From: CAVRCA01 sp963719345
GTDB lineage: Bacteria; Pseudomonadota; Alphaproteobacteria; Acetobacterales; Acetobacteraceae
Length of the DNA: 64,000 bases
Assembly (NCBI GenBank): GCA_963719345.1
Contig: CAVRCA010000003.1
Coordinates: 756,191-820,190 of the forward strand
Direction of reading: 5' to 3'
Shown: piece after piece, positions 1 through 7,424 of the stretch
Numbering within the stretch: the stretch's first letter is position 1
How the letters are laid out: each line of letters starts with the position of its first letter
Translations under genes and position numbers: made by a program
The notes under the pieces: model-generated
Seen by the model: only the letters and a program-made list of their open reading frames with translations
The model's database searches: none
Told to the model about the DNA's origin: nothing

Positions 1-854
1 GTCGACAGCGCCCCGAACATCGCCGCCGCGATCCCCGGCCGGTCGGGGACGCTTCGCAGCGTAATCTTCGCCTCGTCGCGGGAATACGCGATCCCGGACA
101 CGATTTCCTTTTCCACGATCTCGTCCTCGTCCACCACGAGATACCCGGGCATGTCCGTAAAGCTGGACAGCACCTGCAAGCGCACCCTCTCGTTCATCGC
201 CAATTCGACGCTGCGGGTCTGCAGCACCTTGGCGCCCACCGAGGCGAGCTCCAGCATCTCCTCGTAGCTGATCTTAGCGAGCTTGCGGGCCTTCGCAACG
301 ATGCGGGGGTCCGTGGTGTAGACGCCGTCGACATCGGTGTAGATGTCGCAGCGGTCGGCGCCGAGTGCCGCGGCGAGCGCCACCGCCGAGGTGTCGGAGC
401 CGCCGCGTCCCAGCGTTGTGATCCGGTTGTCCGGGCCGAGCCCCTGGAAGCCGGCGACCACCGGCACCTGCCGCGCCTGCATGCGGCGGCTCAGCTCCTC
501 CCCCTGGACCGACTGGATGCGCGCCTTGCCGTGCGCGCCGTCGGTGCGGATCGGGATCTGCCAGCCCTGCCAGGAGCGGGCGTCCACGCCCTGCTCCTGC
601 AAGGCGATCGCCAGCAGGCCGGTGGTGACCTGCTCGCCGGTCGCCACGACGGCGTCGTACTCGCGCGCGTCGTGAAGCGGCGCGAGCGACTGGCACCAGC
701 CGACGAGCTGGTTCGTGGTGCCCGCCATGGCGGACACGACGACCGCGACCTCGTGCCCCGCCTCGACCTCGCGCTTGATCCGGGCGGCAACGGTTCTGAT
801 GCGGTCGAGATCGGCCACCGAGGTGCCGCCGAACTTCATCACAATCCGTGCCAT
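1..854 (-). CDS. lysC: Aspartate kinase (3' end beyond window)
   Basis: This enzyme phosphorylates L-aspartate in the first committed step of lysine, threonine and methionine synthesis in the cytoplasm. The translation from the ATG at 854 opens with the nucleotide-binding KFGGTS motif (residues 7-12). The amino-acid kinase fold continues with GRGGSDTSA and TTDPRIV. An ACT-type regulatory region follows, with VRLQVLSSF and a second segment around ITLRSVPDRPGIAAAMFGAL. About 284 residues are visible; the family is usually near 405, so the last ACT part lies outside the window. It is divergent from ubiG with about 100 bp between them. No frameshift is seen. The family call is secure; feedback properties cannot be judged. 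Confidence 0.93.
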   Translation of the reverse strand, partial: MARIVMKFGGTSVADLDRIRTVAARIKREVEAGHEVAVVVSAMAGTTNQLVGWCQSLAPLHDAREYDAVVATGEQVTTGLLAIALQEQGVDARSWQGWQIPIRTDGAHGKARIQSVQGEELSRRMQARQVPVVAGFQGLGPDNRITTLGRGGSDTSAVALAAALGADRCDIYTDVDGVYTTDPRIVAKARKLAKISYEEMLELASVGAKVLQTRSVELAMNERVRLQVLSSFTDMPGYLVVDEDEIVEKEIVSGIAYSRDEAKITLRSVPDRPGIAAAMFGALS

Positions 855-958
855 GCGCTTGGCGGTGCTTCCTGTGGTTGCAGTCCGACGCCCGACTCGA
901 TGGTGGATTGCACGCCGGTCGAAGCGGCACACATACTGTCCTGATCCCTGAACCGCAA

Positions 959-1708
959 ATGAAGCGAGCGGCACCGATGCACGCGGCCGAAGCGAACGAG
1001 ACGGGTCTCCCGAACGCCTCGCCGGCCGAGCTGGCCCGGTTCGACGCGTTGGCCGCGCGCTGGTGGGACCCGGACGGCCCGATGCGGCCGTTGCACCGCA
1101 TGAACGGGCTGCGCGTCGGCTGGATCGCCGAGCGGATCGCCCTCCACCATGCCGATCCGGCTCGGGTGCGGCTGCTCGACATCGGCTGCGGCGCCGGCAT
1201 CGCCGCCGAGGCGCTGGCCGGGCACGGCTACGACGTGCTGGGGGTGGACGCGGCCGGCGAGGCGATCGAGGCGGCCCGCATCCACGCCGCCGGCACCGAC
1301 CTGCGGCTCGCCTACCGCACCGGCGTCGCCGAGGATTTTTCGGGCGAGCGGTTCGACGTGGTGACGGCGCTCGAGGTGATCGAGCACGTGCCGGACCCGG
1401 CGGCGTTCGTCGCCACGCTCGGCGGCCTGCTCGCGCCGGGCGGGCTGCTGTTCCTGTCGACCCTGAACCGGACGTCGCGCGCGTTCCTCGTCGCCAAGCT
1501 CGGCGCCGAATACGTGCTGCGCTGGCTGCCGCGCGGCACGCATGATTGGGGCAAGTTCATCAAGCCCGCCGAGCTCGGTGCGATGCTGCGCGGCGCCGGG
1601 CTGCGCGTCACGGACCTGTCCGGCATGACGTTCGACCCGGGCGGCGGCCAGTGGCGCGCCAGCCGCGATCTCGGCGTCAACTACATCGTCGCCGCCGAGG
1701 CGGCGTGA
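959..1708 (+). CDS. ubiG: Ubiquinone biosynthesis O-methyltransferase UbiG
   Basis: UbiG is an SAM-dependent methyltransferase that performs both O-methylations of ubiquinone synthesis. The 249-residue protein has the family's N-terminal signature (ELARFDALAARWWDPDGPM), SAM motif I LLDIGCGAG at about residues 72-80, and the acidic VLGVDAAGEAIEAA segment. The C-terminal HDWGKFIKPAEL and GGQWRASRDLGVNYIVAA stretches are typical of UbiG. I chose the ATG at 959, which gives the usual length; the ATG at 977 is a possible alternative. The frame also extends upstream into the lysC 5' region, which is not likely to be coding. Pairing with divergent lysC is a common alphaproteobacterial arrangement. 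Confidence 0.93.
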   Translation: MKRAAPMHAAEANETGLPNASPAELARFDALAARWWDPDGPMRPLHRMNGLRVGWIAERIALHHADPARVRLLDIGCGAGIAAEALAGHGYDVLGVDAAGEAIEAARIHAAGTDLRLAYRTGVAEDFSGERFDVVTALEVIEHVPDPAAFVATLGGLLAPGGLLFLSTLNRTSRAFLVAKLGAEYVLRWLPRGTHDWGKFIKPAELGAMLRGAGLRVTDLSGMTFDPGGGQWRASRDLGVNYIVAAEAA

Positions 1709-1815
1709 CCGCGCGGCTGTAGGCTGGCAGGTCGCCTGGTTCCTTCCTAGCCTGCCGGTCTGGCCTGGCGTACCAGTCCGCTCAAGCCGGACCGGACCAC
1801 ACGGGAGAGCCGCGA

Positions 1816-2730
1816 ATGCCCGAGATCATCCTGCACCATTATGCCTTGTCGCCTTACTCGGAGAAGGTGCGCCTCGCCTTCGGCCTGAAACGGCTTGCCT
1901 GGCGCTCCGTCCACATTTCGCCGGTGACGCCCCGGCCCGAGCTGATGCCGATGACCGGCGGCTACCGGCGCACCCCGGTCATGCAAGTCGGCGCCGACAT
2001 CTACTGCGACACCCAGCTGATCCTGCGCGCGCTCGACCGGATGCACCCCGAGCCGAGCCTGTTCCCCGGCGGAACGCAGGGCGTCGCAACCGCGCTCGCG
2101 TGGTGGTGGGACCGATCGACCTTCCTGCCCGCCGTCGGCGTCGTTGCCGGGCTGAACCCGGACCGGTTCACCCCGGATTTCGTCGCGGAGCGAAGGGGTT
2201 TCCTCGGCTTCGATCTGACCGAAATGGCGCCGGACCTGCCGCTGTTCGTCCAGCGCGTGAGCGCCCATCTCGGCTGGCTCACCTGGATGCTCGAGGACGG
2301 GCGGCCGTTCTTGCTGGGAGCCGACCCGAGTGCCGCCGACATCACCGCCTATCATACGATCTGGTTCATGCGCCAGAACGGCGGCGCCAGGGCCGAAGCG
2401 ATGCTGCCGCTCGCCAGTGTCGGGGCCTGGTTCGACCGTGTGGCAGCACTTGGGCACGGCACGGAGCAGGCGATGTCGGCGGGCGAGGCGCTTGCCGTCG
2501 CCAAAGCGGCCGAGCCGGCCGCGGCGGGCATCCCGGCCGACGGTGACCCCTCGGGACTGAAGCCGGGTCAGCGCGTGAGCGTGACGCCGGACGACACGGG
2601 CCGCGATCCGGTCATCGGGACATTGGTCGCCGCCGACGCGCAGGAGATCGTCGTACGGCGCGACGACCCGCTTGTCGGCGCGGTCCAGGTGCATTTCCCG
2701 CGGGCCGGGTTCGACGCGCTGCCGGCATAG
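1816..2730 (+). CDS. Glutathione S-transferase family protein
   Basis: This is a 304-residue GST-type protein, cytosolic with no signal peptide. The N-terminal thioredoxin-like domain (about 1-75) reads LHHYALSPYSEKVRLAFGL, with a serine near the position of the glutathione-activating residue. The conserved cis-Pro region TPVMQVGADIYCDTQLI follows. A helical C-terminal domain occupies about 90-230. The last 60 or so residues, starting at GLKPGQRVSVTPDDTGRDPV, form an extra beta-rich tail that ordinary GSTs lack. The substrate is unknown. It stands alone, facing the minus-strand DUF1178 gene. The GST fold is secure, the specific activity is not. Confidence 0.85.
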   Translation: MPEIILHHYALSPYSEKVRLAFGLKRLAWRSVHISPVTPRPELMPMTGGYRRTPVMQVGADIYCDTQLILRALDRMHPEPSLFPGGTQGVATALAWWWDRSTFLPAVGVVAGLNPDRFTPDFVAERRGFLGFDLTEMAPDLPLFVQRVSAHLGWLTWMLEDGRPFLLGADPSAADITAYHTIWFMRQNGGARAEAMLPLASVGAWFDRVAALGHGTEQAMSAGEALAVAKAAEPAAAGIPADGDPSGLKPGQRVSVTPDDTGRDPVIGTLVAADAQEIVVRRDDPLVGAVQVHFPRAGFDALPA

Positions 2731-2760
2731 CCGGCGCGGTCGAGCCGGCGGAGCCGACCC

Positions 2761-3246
2761 TCAGCCGTCGGCGCGCGGGACCCAGGGGACGCGGTTGACG
2801 TCGATCCCCTCGTCGGCCAGTGCCTCCGCCTGCTCCTCGGTGGCCTCGCCGTAGATGCCGCGGGGGTCGCTCTCGCCGCGATGGATCTTGCGCGCCTCGT
2901 CGGCGAATTGTTCCCCAACGTAGTCGCAGTTCTTCTCGATCTCGGCCCGAACCCGCTGGAGCATGGCGAACACCTGCGCCGGCATCGGTGGACCGGACGG
3001 CGCCGGCTTGGCCACCGGCGCGGGAGCCTCGGCGGGGGCGGCAGGCGCGGGCGGCGGCTCCGGGGCGGCGGGACGCGGCCCCTTCTTCGGCACCGCCGGC
3101 GTCATCAGCGCCCGCTCGACCTTGGTGTCGCCGCACTCCGGGCAGTCGACCAGGCCGGAAGCCGCCTGCTGCTCGAACGCGGCGCTGTCGCGGAACCAGC
3201 CGTCGAACGAATGGGCGTGGCTGCAACGGAGTTGATAGTGGATCAC
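2761..3246 (-). CDS. DUF1178 family protein
   Basis: This 161-residue protein of unknown function belongs to DUF1178, which is widespread in Alphaproteobacteria. The N-terminus MIHYQLRCSHAHSFDGWFRD and the CPECGDTKVERALMTPAV segment suggest a small zinc-ribbon-like module. A Pro/Ala-rich linker (about residues 60-95) leads to a conserved C-terminal helix-rich part with EIEKNCDYVGEQFADEARKI and IYGEATEEQAEALADEGI. It lies directly upstream, in transcription order, of grxC with about 40 bp between the reading frames, an arrangement seen in related genomes. The family assignment is firm; no function can be stated. Confidence 0.87.
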   Translation of the reverse strand: MIHYQLRCSHAHSFDGWFRDSAAFEQQAASGLVDCPECGDTKVERALMTPAVPKKGPRPAAPEPPPAPAAPAEAPAPVAKPAPSGPPMPAQVFAMLQRVRAEIEKNCDYVGEQFADEARKIHRGESDPRGIYGEATEEQAEALADEGIDVNRVPWVPRADG

Positions 3247-3284
3247 GCGACTATGCCATCAACCGAAAAGGGCAAATCAACGTA

Positions 3285-3546
3285 TCAAGCCGCCCGCAGC
3301 AGCGGGTCGAGCTTGCCGGCGCGGTCGAGCGCCTCGAGATCGTCGCAGCCGCCGATGTGCCGGCCGGCGATGAAGATCTGCGGCACCGAGGTCCGGCCGC
3401 CCGAACGCTGCACCGACTCGCGCCGCTCGGCCGAACCCTGGGGTGCGTGGATCTCGCGGAAGGCAGCCTGCTTGCCGTCGAGGATGCGCTTGGCGCGGGC
3501 GCAGGTACGGGCACCAGTCCTGGGTGTAGATCTCGATTTCGGGCAT
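3285..3546 (-). CDS. grxC: Glutaredoxin 3 (GrxC type), one-base frameshift
   Basis: This is a small thiol-disulfide oxidoreductase of the glutaredoxin family. The start at 3546 gives MPEIEIYTQDWCPY, and a second frame gives RAKRILDGKQAAF, SVPQIFIAGRHIGGCDDLEAL and the stop at 3285. The expected CPYC active site is interrupted: after the codons for C-P-Y there is one extra C near 3503-3505, so the second active-site cysteine and everything downstream are read in another frame. Removing that base restores a normal glutaredoxin of about 86 residues with TVP-like cis-Pro and GG(C)DD glutathione-binding motifs. A sequence error is likely; otherwise the gene is dead. DUF1178 lies downstream. Confidence 0.85.
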
Positions 3547-3652
3547 CTCTGTCTCCTTGCCGTAAAGATCGGGAGTTTTGTCGCTCGCCACAAGGGCCGC
3601 TTGCCGGCCACCGCCGTCCCGGCAAGAGTGCGGCTGACGCGAGGGGGGACCC

Positions 3653-4778
3653 ATGCTGCAACCGCCGCCGGCCCAACCGGGGATGCGCGAGGACGAGATC
3701 GACACACCCGCCCTGCTGATCGATCTCGACGCGCTGGAGACCAACCTCGACACCATGGCGGGCCTGCTGGCGCCGACCGGGGCGCGGCTGCGGGCGCACG
3801 CCAAAACGCACAAATCGCCGGTGATCGCGCATCTGCAGATGGTGCGGGGGGCGGTCGGGCAATGCGTGCAGAAGGTCGCCGAGGCGGAAGCGCTGGCCTG
3901 GAGCGGCGTGCCGGACATCCTGGTCAGCAACGAGGTGGTCGGCGCGCCCAAGCTCGCCCGCTTCGCGGCACTGAGCGGGATTTCCCGGGTCGCGATCTGC
4001 GCCGATGACGCGGCCCAGATCGGCGCGATCGAGGCGGCGGCGCGGGAGGCCGGGGTACGGTTGACCGTGCTGGTGGAGATCGACGTCGGCGCCGGCCGCT
4101 GCGGCGTGGCGCCCGGCCCGGAGGCGGTGGCGCTGGCCGAAAAAATCGCCGGATCGCGCCACCTCGCGTTCGGCGGGCTGCAAGCCTACCAGGGCAGCGC
4201 GCAACACAAGCGCACGCACGAGGAGCGCACGGCGTTGATCGCGACCGCCGCCGAGGGCGCCCGCCGGACCGTGGAGCAGTTGCGCCAGCAGGGGCTCGCC
4301 TTGCCCCATCGTCGGCGGCGGCGGCACCGGGACGTTCGGGCTTGAGGCGGGCTCGGGCGTCTACACCGAAATCCAGGCCGGCAGTTACGTGTTCATGGAT
4401 GCAGACTACGCCCGCAACCGGGACGTCACTGGTGCGCCCGTCAGCCAGTTCCGCCAGGCGCTGTTCGTGCTCTCCACCGTGATGAGCGCGGCGCGTCCCG
4501 GCCTCGCGGTGCTCGATGCCGGGCTGAAGGCGCTGGCGTTCGACTTCGGCATGCCCGAGATCTGGCACCGCCCGGATATTTCTTACGTCAGCGCCTCGGA
4601 CGAGCACGGCAAGCTCAACTTCGGGCCGGAGACGACGGCGCCGAAGCTCGGCGAGAAACTGCGGCTGGTTCCCGGCCATTGCGACCCGACGGTGGACCGC
4701 TACGACTGGTATGTCGGCGTGCGCGCCGGCCGGGTCGAATGCCTGTGGCCGATCGCCGCGCGCGGCGGCCTGAGCTGA
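3653..4778 (+). CDS. D-threonine aldolase / DSD1-type PLP enzyme, one-base frameshift
   Basis: This is a fold-type III PLP enzyme with an alanine-racemase-like barrel, of the D-threonine aldolase / D-serine dehydratase-like (DSD1) family. The first part carries IDTPALLIDLDALETNLDTM and the PLP-lysine region RAHAKTHKSPVIA. The second part has TGTFGLEAG, GSYVFMDADYARN and the metal-binding LVPGHCDPTVDRYDWYVG. The two parts are in different frames: a CCCC run near 4304 has one base too many, and removing it joins GLALPIVGGGGTGTFG. The repaired product would be about 374 residues, the normal length. The exact substrate (D-threonine, D-serine or a 3-hydroxy amino acid) is not determinable. A hairpin follows at 4838. 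Confidence 0.83.
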
Positions 4779-4837
4779 CCGGCGCGGCGAAAGAACCGCT
4801 CGCTTCTGAACTTCTAGGATCAGGGTAGAACAGCGAC

Positions 4838-4862
4838 GGCGTCGGGAGTGGGTCCCGACGCC
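4838..4862 (+). terminator. Hairpin, possible terminator
   Basis: A perfect 10-bp inverted repeat (GGCGTCGGGA and TCCCGACGCC) flanks a 5-base loop, 60 bp after the D-threonine-aldolase gene. There is no T-tract, so intrinsic termination is uncertain. Confidence 0.4.
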
Positions 4863-4986
4863 GCCTACGCGGCCGAGGCTGGCCGGCCGCCCTGGGAGAC
4901 CAACCATGATGCAACATGGATGGCTGCCGCTGACCATGATCACCTTGGTCGTTCGGATCAAGGTGCGCGTGAAGAGGTAGGCGATG

Positions 4987-5014
4987 CCCCCGGTTCGGGC
5001 AACCGGGCCGGGGG
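4987..5014 (-). terminator. GC-rich hairpin downstream of cheR
   Basis: Two alternative stems are possible: CCCGGTT with AACCGGG around a 5-base loop, or CCCCCGG with CCGGGGG. The element lies 17 bp beyond the cheR stop, at the end of the chemotaxis operon. There is no clear T-tract on the minus strand, so the terminator role is inferred from position. Confidence 0.35.
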
Positions 5015-5030
5015 TCCCGGGTATGCCGGA

Positions 5031-5882
5031 TCACGCGGCGGCGGCCCGCAGCGTGGGAGTGGTACGCGTGGCCGGCGCCAGCCCATAGACGCCGCGTTCG
5101 CCGGGCAGCGGCACGAAACGGTCGGTGATCCCGAGCACGGTTTCCGAGCCGCCGAGATAGAGCAGGCCGTCAGCCGGCATCTGGCGCGCGATCGCCTCCA
5201 GCACGCGGGCCTTGGTCGGCTGGTCGAAGTAGATCAGCACGTTGCGGCAGAACACGATGTCGAATTGCCCCAACGGGCGCAGATCCGACAGCAGGTTCCA
5301 CTCGCGGAACTGCACCATGCCGCGCAGCGCCTCGACGGCCCGCCAGCCGGCGGCATCCTTGCGGAAATACCTGACCAGCATCTGCATCGGCAGGCCGCGC
5401 TGGATCTCGAACTGGGAGTAGAGACCCTCGGCGGCGCGGGCCAGTTGCTCGCGGGCGAGATCGGTGCCGACGATCTCCACCCGGCGCTGCCCGGCGGCGG
5501 CGCGCATATCCGAGACGATCATGGCCAGCGAGTAGGCTTCCTGGCCGGACGAACTCGCTGCCGACCAGATCCGGACGGGCGCGCCCGGCGGCCGGCTGGC
5601 GAACAGGGTCGGCAGGGCGTGCGCCCGGACATGGGCGAACGGCTTGTCGTCGCGGAAGAAGAAACTCTCGTTGGTGGTCATCGCCTCGACCACGGCCCGA
5701 ACCAGGGGCTCGGCCGCGGAGGCGCGCAGCCTGTCCGCCAATGCATCGAGATCGCGCAGGCCCTCGCGCTTGAGGATCGGGCCAAGCCGGACCTCCAGCA
5801 GGTAGAGCTTGTCCGGCCCGATCACCAGCCCGGAACGGGCGCGCAACAGCGCGGCGACGAAGTCGAACGAGGCGGGTGTCAT
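5031..5882 (-). CDS. cheR: Chemotaxis protein methyltransferase CheR
   Basis: CheR uses SAM to methylate glutamates on chemoreceptors for adaptation. The 283-residue protein shows the N-terminal helical domain, the TTNESFFFRDDKPF motif and the SAM-binding RIWSAASSSGQEAYSLAMI. FDIVFCRNVLIYFD and LYLGGSETVLGITDRF complete the typical C-terminal domain. The start ATG at 5882 overlaps the cheB stop in an ATGA arrangement, which points to translational coupling. The gene is last in the minus-strand chpT-cheA-cheW-cheB-cheR series. The family call is secure. Confidence 0.95.
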   Translation of the reverse strand: MTPASFDFVAALLRARSGLVIGPDKLYLLEVRLGPILKREGLRDLDALADRLRASAAEPLVRAVVEAMTTNESFFFRDDKPFAHVRAHALPTLFASRPPGAPVRIWSAASSSGQEAYSLAMIVSDMRAAAGQRRVEIVGTDLAREQLARAAEGLYSQFEIQRGLPMQMLVRYFRKDAAGWRAVEALRGMVQFREWNLLSDLRPLGQFDIVFCRNVLIYFDQPTKARVLEAIARQMPADGLLYLGGSETVLGITDRFVPLPGERGVYGLAPATRTTPTLRAAAA

Positions 5883-6944
5883 GCAGCGGCCATGGGTAGA
5901 AGTTCCAGCAGGCGCGGCGCGATCCGGTCGAGTGGCAGCACGGCGTGGCACAATCCGGCCTGAGCGACGGCGCCCGGCATGCCCCACACGACGCTGGTCG
6001 GCTCGTCCTGCGCGATAGCGGTGCCGCCGGCCTCGACGATGTGTCGGGTACCGGCGAGGCCGTCCTGGCCCATTCCAGTCAGGATCACGGTCAGCACCCG
6101 GCCGGCGCACGCCAGGGCGGCGCTGCGCAGCATCGGGTCCACGCGCGGGGCGGCAAGAATTCTCCGGCGGCGCGGCTGAGAGGCGCGCCCGCAACCCGCC
6201 GCCGGCCTGCTCGATCAGCAGGTGGCGGTCGCCGGGCGCTAAATAGATCCGGCCGGCGCGCAGCATCTCCCCCTCCTGTGCCTCGGCGCAGGGCATCCCG
6301 CCGAGCTTGGTGATGTGCTCGGCCAGAATGGGCATGAACGTCGCCGGCATGTGCTGGGTTATCACGACCGGCAGCCGGACCGACGTGCCGAGCGCGCGCA
6401 GCACCGTGAACAACGCCTGCGGTCCGCCGGTCGAGCTGCCGATAGCGAGGAGCTGCGGCGCAAGACGCGCGGCCGGGCGCGCCACCGGAACGGTCGGGCG
6501 CGGCCCAGGCAAGCCTGATGGGCCGTGAGCGGGCCGTCGGCGCAGCCTGGCGAGGCCCTTCACCTTGGCCAGCAGCTCGCGGCGAAATGTGTCGTCGGCC
6601 AATGCCGCCGTGTCCGGCTTGGGCACGTAGTCGGCCGCGCCCAGCCGCAGCGCCCGGATCGCGATGTCGCCGCCGCGCGTCGTCAGTGTGGACGCCATCA
6701 CCACGCGCAGCCCGGGATCGGCCTGCAGCAGCAGCGGCAGGGCGGTCAGTCCATCCATCACCGGCATCTCGATGTCGAGCACGACCACGTCGACGCTCTG
6801 CCGCCGCACTTCATCGACCGCGAGCTTGCCGTTCGCCACCCGGCCGACGACGCGGATAGCGGGATCGGCCTGCAGCATCCGCGACAGCGCCATCCGGATC
6901 ACCGCGGAATTGTCACAGATCAGCACCCGCGCGGCATCGGCCAT
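5879..6944 (-). CDS. cheB: Chemotaxis methylesterase/deamidase CheB, one-base frameshift
   Basis: CheB is a response regulator with a C-terminal methylesterase that removes receptor methyl groups. The receiver domain (about 1-125) has VDVVVLDIEMPVMDG with the phospho-acceptor Asp57. The esterase domain shows the catalytic serine in IGSSTGGPQAL, histidine in ITQHMP and aspartate in LTGMGQDG. The last ~87 codons are in a different frame: one extra base lies near 6150, between PPENSCRPA and DPMLRSAAL. With it, translation would run through into cheR as a spurious fusion. The corrected length is about 354 residues, normal for the family. cheW ends 6 bp upstream. Probably a sequence error. Confidence 0.9.
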
Positions 6945-6950
6945 TCCGGC

Positions 6951-7421
6951 TCAGCCCCGTTCCGTGATGGCGAGCAGCCGGGCGACGTTGAGCACGATCA
7001 GCAGCCTGCCCTCCAGCCGATAGATGCCGGTGCTGAACTCGGCCCAGGCCGGCGGCAGGGTCGGCGGGCTGGGCTCAAATGAAGCGGCCTGCAGGGTCAT
7101 CACCTCGGCGACCTGGTCAACCAGCAGCGCATAAAGCTCGCCGCCCTGCTCGGCGACCACGGACATGCGGGCGCTCCCGGGTGCCGCGGGCGGCAAGCCC
7201 AGCCGGCAGCGCAGGTCGATCGCGGTGACGATGCGGCCGCGCAGGTTGAGGCTGCCGGCGATCTCGGGCGGCGCGAGGGGGATGCGGGTGGTCGGCTGCT
7301 GGCCCAGCACGTCGCGGACCCCGAGCACCGGGATGCCACAGAGCTGGTCGGCGACGGTCAGCGTGACCAGCACCTGTTCGTCAACGGCGGCGCCCGACCG
7401 TTCGAGCAAATCGGCTTCCAT
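6951..7421 (-). CDS. cheW: Chemotaxis coupling protein CheW
   Basis: CheW is an SH3-like adaptor that joins chemoreceptors to CheA in the signalling array. The 156-residue protein matches the family with VTLTVADQLCGIPVLGVRDVL, IAGSLNLRGRIVTAIDLR and YALLVDQVAEVMTL. It sits 3 bp after cheA and 6 bp before cheB on the minus strand, clearly within the operon. The first ~12 residues before LVTLTVADQ are unconserved. No anomalies are seen. Confidence 0.93.
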   Translation of the reverse strand: MEADLLERSGAAVDEQVLVTLTVADQLCGIPVLGVRDVLGQQPTTRIPLAPPEIAGSLNLRGRIVTAIDLRCRLGLPPAAPGSARMSVVAEQGGELYALLVDQVAEVMTLQAASFEPSPPTLPPAWAEFSTGIYRLEGRLLIVLNVARLLAITERG

Positions 7422-7424
7422 CGT

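Noticed and set aside
5031..6944. Natural CheB-CheR fusion protein
   Set aside because: The correct CheB end and the ATGA overlap with cheR are visible in the alternate frame, so the fusion is a frameshift product.
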